A stretch of 64,000 nt of DNA, from contig NZ_FNLO01000001.1 of NCBI RefSeq assembly GCF_900095735.1, forward strand, positions 1 through 64,000, read 5' to 3'. The stretch is from Chitinasiproducens palmae (lineage in GTDB: Bacteria; Pseudomonadota; Gammaproteobacteria; Burkholderiales; Burkholderiaceae). Position numbers and translations under genes: made by a program. Of this stretch, positions 38,322 to 50,300 are shown one piece after another. The notes under the pieces are model-generated. The model worked only from the letters and a program-made list of their open reading frames with translations. It was not told where the DNA came from and ran no database searches. Positions within the stretch are counted from its first letter, which is position 1. Each line of letters starts with the position of its first letter.

Positions 38322-41300
38322 GTCGACTTCTCCACTGGCACAGCCGGCGACCTGCCCGACTGCGCGCCACGATTCCGCGTCACCTCGGCGAGCCGACGAC
38401 GCAGACTGTCGAAAAGCGTTGCATCGCCGACGATGCCGATGTGGTCCGCCGCGATGGGCTCGACGAACACGTCCGCCACATGATCGCTCCAGCCCCGCAG
38501 CATCGTCGCCACGTCGATGCCTTCCGGCACTTCGCCGTTGTCGACGGCCGTGCTGCGCCGCGTCGCGAGCCACAAATGCAACGGCAGCGGCAGCGCCTGG
38601 CCTGGCGCGGCTGCGGCAGCACGCGTCACGACTTCGTAGTGCTTGCCGACGCGCACCGCCGTCCGCAGCCAGCGCTCGCCCGCCTCGCCGGCCGGCAGCG
38701 CATCGACCCAGCGCGCACTGTCTGCCGCCATCAGCGCGCGCAATTCCGCCACCTCCGCATCGCTCACCTGCAGCGCTTCCGCCGACGCGGTTTCGGCGGC
38801 TCGGGACGGCGTACCCGCACGGGCGGATGCCGGCTCGCGCACCGAAGAAACCTCGCCCGGCCCCGCGCCGTCGACGCTGCCAAGGAAGGCAATGGTCTCA
38901 CCCGCCGCTCGCAACACGCCCGCGATCGCATGCGCGAGCGCCGCGCCGCTCGACCAGCCAAGCAGATGATACGGGCCATGCGGCTGCGCCCGCCGCATGC
39001 CGTCCGCGTAGGCACTTGCCATCTCGTGCAGCGTCGCGGGCGTCCAGCCCGGATCGGCGTACATCGGTGACTGCACGCCCAGCACCTGGACTGCCGGTGC
39101 CAGCGCCACGGCCAGTTGCCGGTATTCGGCGACCAGGCCGTAGCCGGGGTGGATCACGAACAGCGTGTTGCCCGCGGCCTCGTCCGCGACGTCGGTATTC
39201 AGCGGGACAATCCACGCGGGCGGACCGTCCCCCGCCGGGGCAATTCGCGCGGCCAGCGACGCGATCGTCGGGCAGCTGAACAACAGCTCCAACGCGAAAT
39301 GCGCCAGGCCCGCCTGCTGCGCGCGCGCCGCAACCTTCAAGGCGAGCAGCGAGTCGCCGCCGATCTCGAAGAAGTTGTCATGCCGGCCGACGCGTTGGCG
39401 GCCGAGCACGTCGCCCCAGACTTGCATCAGCAACGCCTCGGTGGCATTGGCCGGCGGCTCGTCATCGGCCGCCGCCGGTGCCAGCGGCGCCGGCAGCGCC
39501 GCGCGATCGAGCTTGCCATTCGGCATCAACGGCAGAGCGTCGAGACACAGATACGCGGCCGGCACCATGAAGCCGGGCAGACGCGTCTGCAGCGCGGTGC
39601 GGATCGTCGACAGGTCCGGCTCGCCGGTGAGGTACGCCACCAGCTGCCGCGCGTCCCCCGCGCCGCGCAATTCCACCACCGCCTCGCGCACGCCCGCGAC
39701 CGCGCGCAGCGCCGCCTCGATCTCGCCGAGTTCGATGCGCAGGCCGTGCAGCTTGACCTGCTGATCCATGCGCCCGAGGAAGTCGATGGTTCCGTCAGCC
39801 CGTTGGCGGCACAGATCGCCCGAGCGGTACATGCGGGCGCCGTCGCCGCGGTGCGGATCCGGCACGAACTTCTCGGCGGTCAGCGCCGGGCGGCCGAGAT
39901 AGCCGCGCGCCAGCGTTTCGCCGCCGATGCACAGCTCGCCCAACGCGCCGGGCGGCAGCGCGTTGCCATCGTCATCACAGACGTACACAGTGCGCGACGC
40001 ATAGGCGCGGCCGATCGACACAATGGCCTGTTCGCAGTCCGCGTCGCCCGTGCGATGCGCCATGCAGGCTACGGTGGTTTCGGTCGGCCCGTAGAGGTTA
40101 TCGAGCTGGATGTGCGACAGCGGTCCGGCCCGCCACTGCCGCAGCGCGTCGCCCGGCAACCCTTCGCCGCCAACGGTGATCTGCCTGAGCGTGGCGAGGG
40201 CGCCGGCAGGCGGCGGCTCGCGCAACCATTGCTGCCAGTACGCGGTGGGAATGCGCGCAAACGTGACGCGCTCCGCCGCAAGCTGCCGGCTGGTCGTCGC
40301 CAGGTCCCAGGGCCGCGCACCGCGCATCTCGATGCTGCCGCCCTGCATCAGCGCCGGCAGCATCTCGTGCAGTGCCACGTCGAAGTTGATCGTCGACGAC
40401 TGCAACTGCCGGTCCGCCTCGGTGATGCGATAGTTCGCGATGAAGTCGTCGAGATGCAACGCCAGGCTCCGATGGTCGATCGCGACCCCCTTTGGCCGGC
40501 CGGTGGAACCCGAGGTGTAGATGACGTACGCGAGTTGTTCGGCCAACGGCGTGTCAAGGCGGTCGGTGCCGTCTGCCCCAAGCGGAAGATCAACAGCGGA
40601 CGCGTTGCCCCCCGCCGCGGCGCGCGCCACGTGGACATCGATCACGCTGCATGCGTCGAACAGGTCTTCCAGTCGCGCGCGCGTGCCAGCGTCGCTGATG
40701 ATGCGGGTGACGCCCGCGTCTTCGATCATCAACGCCAGCCGCTCGGGCGGGTAATCGGGATCGAGCGGCACGAACGCGCCACCGGCACGCCACACGCCCA
40801 GCAGCGCGGCCGGCAGCGCCACCGAACGCGCCAGGCACAGCCCGACGGTCTCCCCCGGACGCAGCCCGTCGCGTCGCAACGCGCTGGCCACCGCCTGCGT
40901 CCAACGTTCGAGTTCGCCGTGGCTCAGTCGCTCGCCTTCGCAATGCACCGCTGGCGCGCGCGGCCGCGCGCGCGCCACCGCCGCGATGCGCGCCGCCGGC
41001 GGCTCGAAGCCATGGCGGGCGCGGCCAGCGGCACTCGCCGGGTAGCCGGGCGGCGGCGCGATCAAGGCCAGCGTCGACAGCGCCGGCAGCCCACCGCGGC
41101 CGGCTTCGACCCTGCCCAGGCGGCCCAGCAAGGTGACGTACGCGTCGAGCATGCGAGCGACCGCGTCGCGCTCGAAGATATCGCACGCATAGCTCAGCGA
41201 CAGACCGAACGCGTCGTCCTCGAACGCATTGAGGACCAGATCGAAACGCGCGGTCGGCGCGCCGGCGCCGAGCAGCGCGAAGCGCATACCCGGCAGCCGT

Positions 41301-44300
41301 GTCGGCGCGGCGGGCCGCGTGCCGTAGTTGAACATCACCTGGAACAGCGGTGTCTCGCCCAGGCTGCGACGCGGCTGCAAGGCCTCGACGAGATCCGCGA
41401 ATGGCAGATCCTGGTTGGCCTGCGCCTCGATCATGCGTTCGCGCGTCTGCGCGAGCAGGTCGCCGAAGCTGGCGAGCCCCGAGAGTTCGGCGCGCAGCAC
41501 CAGCGTGTTGACGAAGAAGCCCACCATGTCTTCGGTCTGCGGATGCACGCGCCCGGCCACCGGGATGCCGACACGCACGTCCTTCTGCGCGCAATAACGC
41601 GACAACAACAACTGCCAGGCCGCAAGCAGTGTCATGAACGGCGTGACGCCAGCCTGGCGTGACAACTGGCGCAGCCCGGCGCTCGTCGCGGCGCTCAGTT
41701 CGACACTGACTCTCCCGCCCGCATCGCCTCGCAGCCCGACGCGCTTGCGCGCCACCGGCAAGTCCAGCACCGGATGTGCGTCGCCGAGCCGCGCACGCCA
41801 ATACGCGAGCTGCGCGGCCTGACGCTGCGGCGGCAGCCACTGCCGCTGCCAGAAGGCGAAGTCGCCGAAACCCGCTGCGCGCTCGCCGACGGCAAGCGCT
41901 GCGGTCGTCTGCGTCGTCTGCGTCGTCTGCGTCGTCTGCGTCGTCTGCGTCGTCTGCGTCGTCTGCGTCGCCGACGCGATCGCGTCCGTGCCGCGAGCCG
42001 CGTGCCGTTCGGTGCGCCGCCGCGCCTCGCGCAACGCGTCGCCGCCTGCTGCGACCTGTTGTACACGGACCGCGTAGGCAGCGGCGAAATCGCGCATCAA
42101 GACCTGCAACGACCACTCGTCCGCCACGATGTGATGGGTGCTGGCGTGCAAGACATGGCGGCGTGCGCCAGTGCGCAGCAGCGTGACGCGAAATACCGGT
42201 CCGCTTACCAGATCGATCGGTTGCGCGGCCAGCGCCGCGAGCCTTGCAGCGACGGCAGCGTCCACGTCGGACGACGCGCTCAGGTCTTCATAGGCCCAGC
42301 CGTGCGGCGCCACGTCGTCATAGACCTGCCACGGTGTCTCGCCATCCTGCACGAAGCGGCAGCGCAATGCCTCGTGCCGCGTCACCACGTCGGCAACCGC
42401 AAGCGCCACGGCTGCCGGCTCCAGCGGCGTTGCGTCCGGGTCGGAGTCGAGCCGGAAAGCCAGTGTCAGCCGATAGATCGCGCTGTCCGGATCGAGTCGC
42501 CAGAGGAACCAGAGTCGGGTCTGCGCGGCGGTGAGCGGCGCCCGGCTGCGCGCCGGCCGCAGCGGCAGCGGGGCAAGGGGTGCCAACGGCGCGACGGCGT
42601 CGCTGGCGCGCGCAGCGGAGTCATCGGCGTCGCGCAGGTGCGTGGCGAGCGCGGCAAGATCCGGCGCGGCGAAGCAATCGCGTAGCGACAGCACGCGCCC
42701 GTGACGCCGCGCGAGTTCGGTGACGAGGCGCATGGCCTGCAGCGAATGACCGCCGAGCGCGAAGAAGTTGTCCCGCCGGCCGACGTCGTTCACCTCAAGA
42801 AGCTCGCGCCACAGCGCAGCGAGCAGGCGCTCCTCCCGCGACGCGGGTGCCTCGAAATCGCGCCGCAGCGAATCCGGCGCCGGCAACGCGTTGCGATCGA
42901 TCTTTCCGTTCGGTGTCAGCGGCAACGCCGCGAGCACCACCACGGCGCCCGGCACCATGTAGTCCGGCAGGTGTTCGGCCAGCACTGCGCGCGCGGCCGC
43001 CGCGTCCACTTGCTGCCCCGGCGCCGCACTCACGTAGCCGACCAGCAGCGCGCCGCCGTCGCGCGCGACGACCGCGGCCGCGCCGATCGCCGGCTGCGCC
43101 AGCAGGCAGGCCTCGATCTCGCCGAGTTCGATGCGATGCCCGCGTACCTTCACCTGCTGGTCGACACGTCCGAGGTAATGCAGGCTGCCGTCATGATGCC
43201 AGCGCACCAGATCGCCGGTGCGGTAGAGCCGTGCGCCGTGCGCGGAGAACGGGTCCGGAACGAAGCGCGCCGCGCTGAGCGCCGGCGCGTTGAGGTAGCC
43301 CCGCGCCAGGCCCGCGCCCCCGAGATAAAGCTCGCCGGCAACGCCGGGCGCGACCGGCAGCAAATTGCCGTCGAGCACGCGCGCTTCGGTTGCCGCGATC
43401 GGGCGACCCAGCACAGGCTCGCCCGCGACTCGGTCGAGCAGCGACCAGATGGTGGTTTCGGTCGGACCGTACAGATTCCACAATTCGAGACCGGCTGCGC
43501 GCAAGGCGTCGGCAAGATCGCTCGGCAGCGCCTCGCCGCCGCAGAGCGCCCGCAGCGGCGGCAGCGCTTCGCCGGCGGCGAGCAGCATGCGCCACGTCGT
43601 CGGCGTTGCCTGCAGGACCGTCGCGCGTTCGTCGTGCGCCAGACGCGCGAGTGCGAAGCCATCGCGCGCGGTCTCGCGTCCGGCCAGCACCACCGTGGCG
43701 CCGACCACGAGCGGCAGGAACAGCTCCAGCGCCGCGATGTCGAAGGACAGCGACGTGACGGCCAACCAGCGGTCGCGCGACGCAAGGCCGGGACGTGCCG
43801 CCAGACTGCCGAGAAAGTTGGCCAACGCGCCGTGCGGAATCATCACCCCCTTTGGCTGCCCGGTGGAGCCCGAGGTGTAGATCACATAAGCGAGTTGTCC
43901 GGCGCGCGGCGCGGCAGCCGGCGCGTCGTGCGGCCACGCCGCGTCATCGAAACTGTCGACTTCGATGCAATGCACGCCGTTCGTGACGGGCAAGCTGGCA
44001 CGGCTATGCGCGGTCGTGAGCAACCACGGCGCGCCGCTGTGCGCGAGCATGTGAGCGAGTCGTGCCGCCGGATAGGCCGGATCGAGCGGCACGTAGGCGC
44101 CGCCGGCCTTGAGCACCGCGAGCAATGCAACCAGCATGTCGGGCGAACGTTCGATCGCCACCGCGACGGGCGTTTCGGCCGTCACGCCACCGGCGATCAG
44201 TGCCTGCGCCAACGCATTGGCGCGCCGATTCAATGCCGTGTAGGTGAGCACACGCCCATCACAACGCACCGCTTCCGCATCGGGCGTGCGAGCGGCCTGT

Positions 44301-47300
44301 GTCTCGATGCGCCGATGCACCGCTCCCGTCCACGCTTCGCCGCGATCGAACGCGGTGTCGACGAGCGCGTCGTCCGCCGCCGGGCCGCCCTCGCCCCAGC
44401 GGCGCAGCTGAGCGTCGGTCGCGGCGTCCAGTAGCGCGATGTCGTCGACTGCCTGCATCGGCGCAGCGGTGAACGCGGCGATCATCGTCGAGTACTGCCG
44501 GGCCAGCGCGGCGATCGTCGTCGCGTCGAACAGCTCGCGCGCGTAGCTGAAGCTGCCTTCGATCGCGCCCGCCGAGGTCTCGCTGACATTGAGCGTCAGC
44601 TCGAACTGAACCCCGTCGCCGCCCGTATCGAAATGGCTGGTGGCGAGACCCGGCAGGGTCTGCAGCACCCGGTAATCCTCGCGCTGGTGGTTGAACAGGA
44701 CCTGGAACAGCGGCGTATGGCTGACGCTGCGCACCGGCTGCAGATCTTCGACCAGCACGTCGAACGGCAGGGCCTGGTGCGCAAGCGCGCCCTGCGCGTA
44801 CGCGCCGACCTGGGCAAGGCACGCCGCCACCGACTGGCGCGGCGCGAAGCGGGCCCGCATCACCAGCGTGTTCACGAACACGCCGATCAGCCGGGCCGTG
44901 CCCGGATTATCGCGTCCGGCAACCGGCACGCCGACGCGAATATCGTCCTGGCCGCACCAGCGATGCAACAGCGCCTGGAAGGCGGCGAGCAGCACCACAT
45001 ATGGCGTGACGCGTTGACGGCGGGCGAGATTGCGCACGGCCGTGGCCTGCGCCGAGCTCAACGCAAAACGTTGCCGGGCAGCATGGTAGGCGAGGCTCGC
45101 GCCACGCGGACGGTCGGTTGGCAATGCGAGCAGCGGTTGCGCATCGCCAAGCGCGGTGCGCCACCAGCGCAGCAGTTGCTCGCGTTGCGCGGTGTCGAAG
45201 CTCGCCCGTTGCCACGCCGCATAGTCGCCGTACTGGATCGACAGGGCTGGCAGCGACGCGACGCGTCCTTCGCGTCTCGCGCGGTACTCCGCGACGAACT
45301 CCTCCAACAGGAGGCCGACCGACCAGCCGTCGGCAACGATGTGGTGCATCGCCACGAGCAGTACATGCGTGTCGTTCGCCGACTCGTCACCCTCCGCGCG
45401 CGCGCCGCCCCTGGCACGTCCACCTCGCGCGGCCGACGCCGGCGCCACCGGGTGGGCCGGGTGGGCCGGGTGGGCCGGGTAGGCCGGGTGGGCCGGGTAG
45501 GCCGCGTCGGACAGACGCCAGAGTCCGACCCGCAACACTGGGCCGGCGACGAGGTCGAACGGCGCATCGGCGAAGCGTTCGGCCAGCGCGGGGGCGTCGG
45601 CGGCGGCAACCGTCCGCTCTGTCCAGTCGTAGCGCGCTTCGGCGTGCACCGCCTGCCGCGCCGGACCTGCGCCGGCATCCTCGCCGGCCGGCGTCTCGAC
45701 GAAGCGCGTGCGCAAGACCTCGTGGCGCGCGACGATCGCGTCGAACGCATGCCGCACCGCATCGCGATCGAGGCATCCCCGCAGCCGCAGGCCACCCGCA
45801 ACATGGTAGGCACCGCCAGCCGGGTCGAAATGCCAGAGGAACCAGAGCCGCTGTTGGGCATGCGACAGCGGCAACGCACTGCGTGGCAACGCAGTGCGCA
45901 CGATCGCTTCGGCCGGCAACGCCGTCTGCGTCGCTTCGGCGAGGCTGGCGAGGGTCGGATGCGCGAATACGTCCCGCGCCTGCAACGCCACGCCGTGCGA
46001 GGCGGCAAGCGCCACCAGACGCAGCACGGCGATCGAGTCGCCGCCCAGCGCGAAGAAATCATCGTCGCGTCCGACCTCGGCCACGCCGAGTATGTCGCAC
46101 CAGAGCGCGGCAAGCCGTGTCTCGCGTTCGTTCGAGGGCGGCACGTGCTCGGCCTGCTCGAACACGGGCCCCGGCAGCGCCTGACGATCCAGCTTGCCGC
46201 CCGGCGTCAATGGCAGGCGATCGAGCACGACGATGGCCGCGGGCACCAGGTGGGCGGGCAAGCCGCCGGCGAGGGCTTTGCGCAGCGCCGCAGTATCGAT
46301 TGTCGGCGCCGATGCGAGCATCGACGGCGGCGCGCTGCCGTTCCGATCGACATCCGGATCGCCTTGTCCATCGTTTGACCGATCGCTGCCGACTCGGCGT
46401 GCCGTCACATACGCGACCAATCGGCTGCCCGCCGGCCCGTCCACTGCCGTCACGACGGCCTCGCCGATCTCGGCCTGTCCGAGCAACGCAGTCTCGACCT
46501 CGCCCGGCTCGACGCGGAAACCGCGAATCTTGAGCTGGAAGTCGGCACGGCCAACATAGGCGAGCGTGCCATCCGCCTGCCAGCGGACCCGGTCGCCCGT
46601 GCGGTATGCCCGTGCGCCCGGTGGGCCGAATGGATCGGGCACGAAGCGCTCCGCCGTCAACGCGGGGCGGCCGAGATAACCGCGCGCCAGCAGCGGTCCG
46701 CCGATCAGCAACTCGCCGACCGCACCTTGCGGTGCCAGCGTCAGGTCTGGCGAGACCACGTACAGACGGCGGCCCCCGAGCGCATTGCCTATTGCAACTT
46801 CGGCAACTTCGGCAACTTCGGCAACTTCGGCAACTTCGGCAACCTCGGCAACTTCGGCAACTTCGGCAGCGTCGGCGAGGTCCACGAGACCCACACCGGC
46901 GCCAGTGTTCGCGGCGACCGGTCTGCGCGCCGCGCTATGCGTGGCGACGGGGTCGCCGGCGGGTGCCAGCCATGCCGACGCGGTGACGGTGGCCTCGGTC
47001 GGACCATAGGTGTTCAGCAGACGAATGTCGTCGAGGCCGCGCGTCTCGCGCCAGCGGCGCAGTCCTGCCGGCGCCATCGCCTCGCCGCCCACGTGTAGCT
47101 GCCGCACGCCGGCGAGCGGCCGCACGTCGCCGCTTTCGTCGGCTCGACCGTCCGCTCGGTAGTCTGCCCGATGGTCCGTTTGATGGCCCGTTTGATGGTC
47201 CGCATCGGCCAGTGCCTGCACGAGGACGTGCCAATAGGCGGTCGGCAGGTCGACCACGGTCACCGCATGTCGCCGCACCCGCTCCTGGAATTCCTGCGGA

Positions 47301-50300
47301 CTCCACAGATCGGCGCCGCGCAGCACCACGGTGGCGCCGACGCACAGCGCCGGGAACAGCTGTTCGACGAAGCCGTCGAAGTTCATCGTCGAGAACTGCA
47401 GCACGCGATCGGACGGCGCAAGCCTGGTCAGCGACGCCCACACGCGTGCATGCGCGGCGAACGCACCGTGCGTGATACCGACGCCTTTCGGCCGGCCGGT
47501 CGAACCCGAGGTGTAGATCACGTACGCCAGATGATCGGCGCGCAGCGACGCGCTACCGCGTCGTGCCAGCGTGTCGTCGCTTGCGTGTGCGCAACGCGCG
47601 TCGTCGCTGGCCCGCTCCGGCGCCCGACTCGCGGCGTCGTGCAGCGCGCCGCCGGCGCGATCCGTGCCCGGGCGCACCATGCGTGCTGCCGCTGCGGCGA
47701 CGGCCGGATCGAACGGCGGCACCGCGATGTAGCGGACACCGGCCGGCGGTGTCGACCGCGCGACGGTTGGCTCGACCAATGCGAGCGGCGCGCCGCTGTC
47801 AGCCAGCATGTACGCGCGCCGCTCGGCCGGATAGTCCGGATCGAGCGGCAGGTACGCGCCGCCTGCCTTCAACACAGCAAGAATCGCCACCACCATCTCG
47901 AGCGAGCGCGGCAGCGCGACACCGACGCGAACGTCAGGGCCGACGCCGGCTGCGAGCAACTCGGCGGCGAGTTGCTCGGCCAGTAGGTCGAGCGTCGCGT
48001 AGTCAAGCATCACGTCGTCGAGCACCACGGCAGGCTGCGTCGGCAGCGCCGCGGCAATGGCCGACAACGCGCGCGGTACCAGCGCATCGTCTTCGGCGGG
48101 CAGCGGCTGACTGCCGTGCGCGAGCAATGCCATGCGCGCGGCCTCGGCTGGCATCGGCACGTCGCCGACGCGCGTCAACGGCGCAGCGGCCACCGCCGCC
48201 AGCAGCGTCTCGAAGTCGGCGACCATCCGCGCCACCGTCGCAGCGTCGAACAACTCCTGGGCGTAATCGAAACTGCCGCGGATCCCGCCCGCCGCACTTT
48301 CGTGCACCGTGAGCGTCAGTTCGAATTGTGCGGCCCGCTCGCGTGGCAGAAAGCGCTCGGCGGTCAGACCGGGCAGCGTGCGCAGCGGGCTCGCATCGTC
48401 ACGCTGGTGGTTGAACAGGACCTGGAACAGCGGCGCGTGCGTCAAGCTGCGCGCTGGCGCGAGCGCATCGACCAACGCCTCGAAAGGCAGCGACTGATGC
48501 GCGGCGGCATCGAGCGTGACGCGACGTGCCTGTTCGAGTAGGTCGGCGAAGGTCATGCGCGGATCGACGCGGGCGCGCAGTACCCGCGTATTCATGAACA
48601 AGCCGATCAAGCCGGCCGTCTGCGGATTCTCGCGGCCCGCCACCGGGACGCCGATGCGGATGTCGTCGAGGCCGCTGTAGCGCGACAACCAGAGCTGGAA
48701 GACGGCCAGCAGCACCATGAACGGCGTTGCGCCGCGTGGCGCCGCCAACGCACGCAGCGCGGCGGCGCAGTCGGGCGACACGACGAAGCCGTGCGAGCGC
48801 TCGGTGTACGACGCCAGCGGCAGACGCGGCCGGTCGGTCGGCAGCAGCAACAGCGGCCCAGCGTCGCCAAGCGTGTCGCGCCACCATGCCAACTGGCGGG
48901 CATGCTCGCCCTCGTCCAGCTGGCGCTGCTGCCAGGCCGCCGCGTCGGCGTACTGCACCGGCAGCGGCGCCAATGTGTCGGCCTCGCCGACAAGTGCGGC
49001 GCGATAGCCGGCGGCGAAGCCCTGCATCAGCACGTCGAGTGACCAGCCGTCTGCGACGATGTGGTGCAACGCGACCGCCAGAATGCAGGCGGGCGTGGCC
49101 GCATCGCTCAGATGCAGCACCCCGACCCGCAGCAACGGGCCGGCGCGCAGATCGAACGGTGCGTCGAGCCAGTCCTGTACGACGGCGGAGGCGTCCGCTT
49201 CGCCGCCGCGCAGCTCGCGCCAGTCGATCGACAGCGCGGCGTGGATGCACTGGCTCAAGGCACCGTCCGCATCCATCTCGAAAGTAGTGCGCAGGACTTC
49301 GTGCCGCGCCACCATGCGGTCGAAAGCGCTGCGCAGCGCCGCGGGGTTGGCCGCGCCCACCAGGCGCACGGCGCCGGTGATGTGATATGCCGCGCTGTCA
49401 GGCTGCAACGACCACAGGAACCATTGCCGACGCTGCGCTGGCGACGCAGGCAGCCGGGCGGGCGAACCGCTGCGCGGCAGCAGCGGGATCGACACGCTGC
49501 CGGCCGCACCGGCCGTCGCTTGCACCTCGACGGCGCGCGCCAGCTCGCGCAGCACCGGCGTGTCGAACCATTGTCGTGGCGTGGTTGCCAGGCCCGCCTT
49601 CGCAGCACGCGCAACGGCGCGCAGCGTCAGGATCGAGTCGCCGCCCAGCGCGAAGAAGTTGTCGTCGCGGCCCACCGCGGCAAGCTGCAACACCGAGCGC
49701 CACACTTCGGCGAGTGCGGTTTCGGTCGCACCGACCGGCGGTGCATGGGCGGTGCCGGCATCGGCGATCGCGGGCAAGGCCTTGCGATCGATCTTGCCGT
49801 TCGGCGTGAGCGGCAGCGCCGGTAGCACCGCAATGCGCGCCGGCACCATGAAATCCGGCAGGCGCTGTGCGAGCGCCGCGCGCAGGCCGTCCGGATCGAG
49901 CGCCCGGCCCGCGCGGGCACTCACGTAACCAAGCAGACGCAGACCTGCCGGCCCCTCGCTCGCGCTGACGGCCGCCTCGCGCACGCCCGCGCACTCGAGC
50001 AGCGCCGCCTCGATCTCGCCGAGTTCGATCCGGTGCCCACGGATCTTCACTTGCTGGTCGATGCGGCCCAGGTATTCGAGGGCACCATCCGCGTGACGGC
50101 GCACCAGATCGCCGGTGCGATAGAGCCGTGCGCCGTCGCGCCCGGACGGATGCGGCACGAAGCGGGTCGCGGTCAGATCGGGGCGCCGCCAATAGCCGCG
50201 CGCCAGGCCGAGGCCGCCGAGATAGAGTTCACCGGGCACGCCGTCCGGCGTCTCGCGCAGGCTGGCATCGAGCACCAGCGCCTCGGTGGCCCGCACGGGC

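Noticed and set aside
39116-41662. Plus-strand open frame of 848 codons within the NRPS region
   Set aside because: Antisense to the A4/C4 part of the large NRPS, whose domain motifs are complete; the plus-strand translation is Arg/Gln-rich and shows no family.
46794-46869. Regular direct repeats considered as a CRISPR-like array
   Set aside because: Units are 9 bases with no spacers and lie inside an intact NRPS reading frame.
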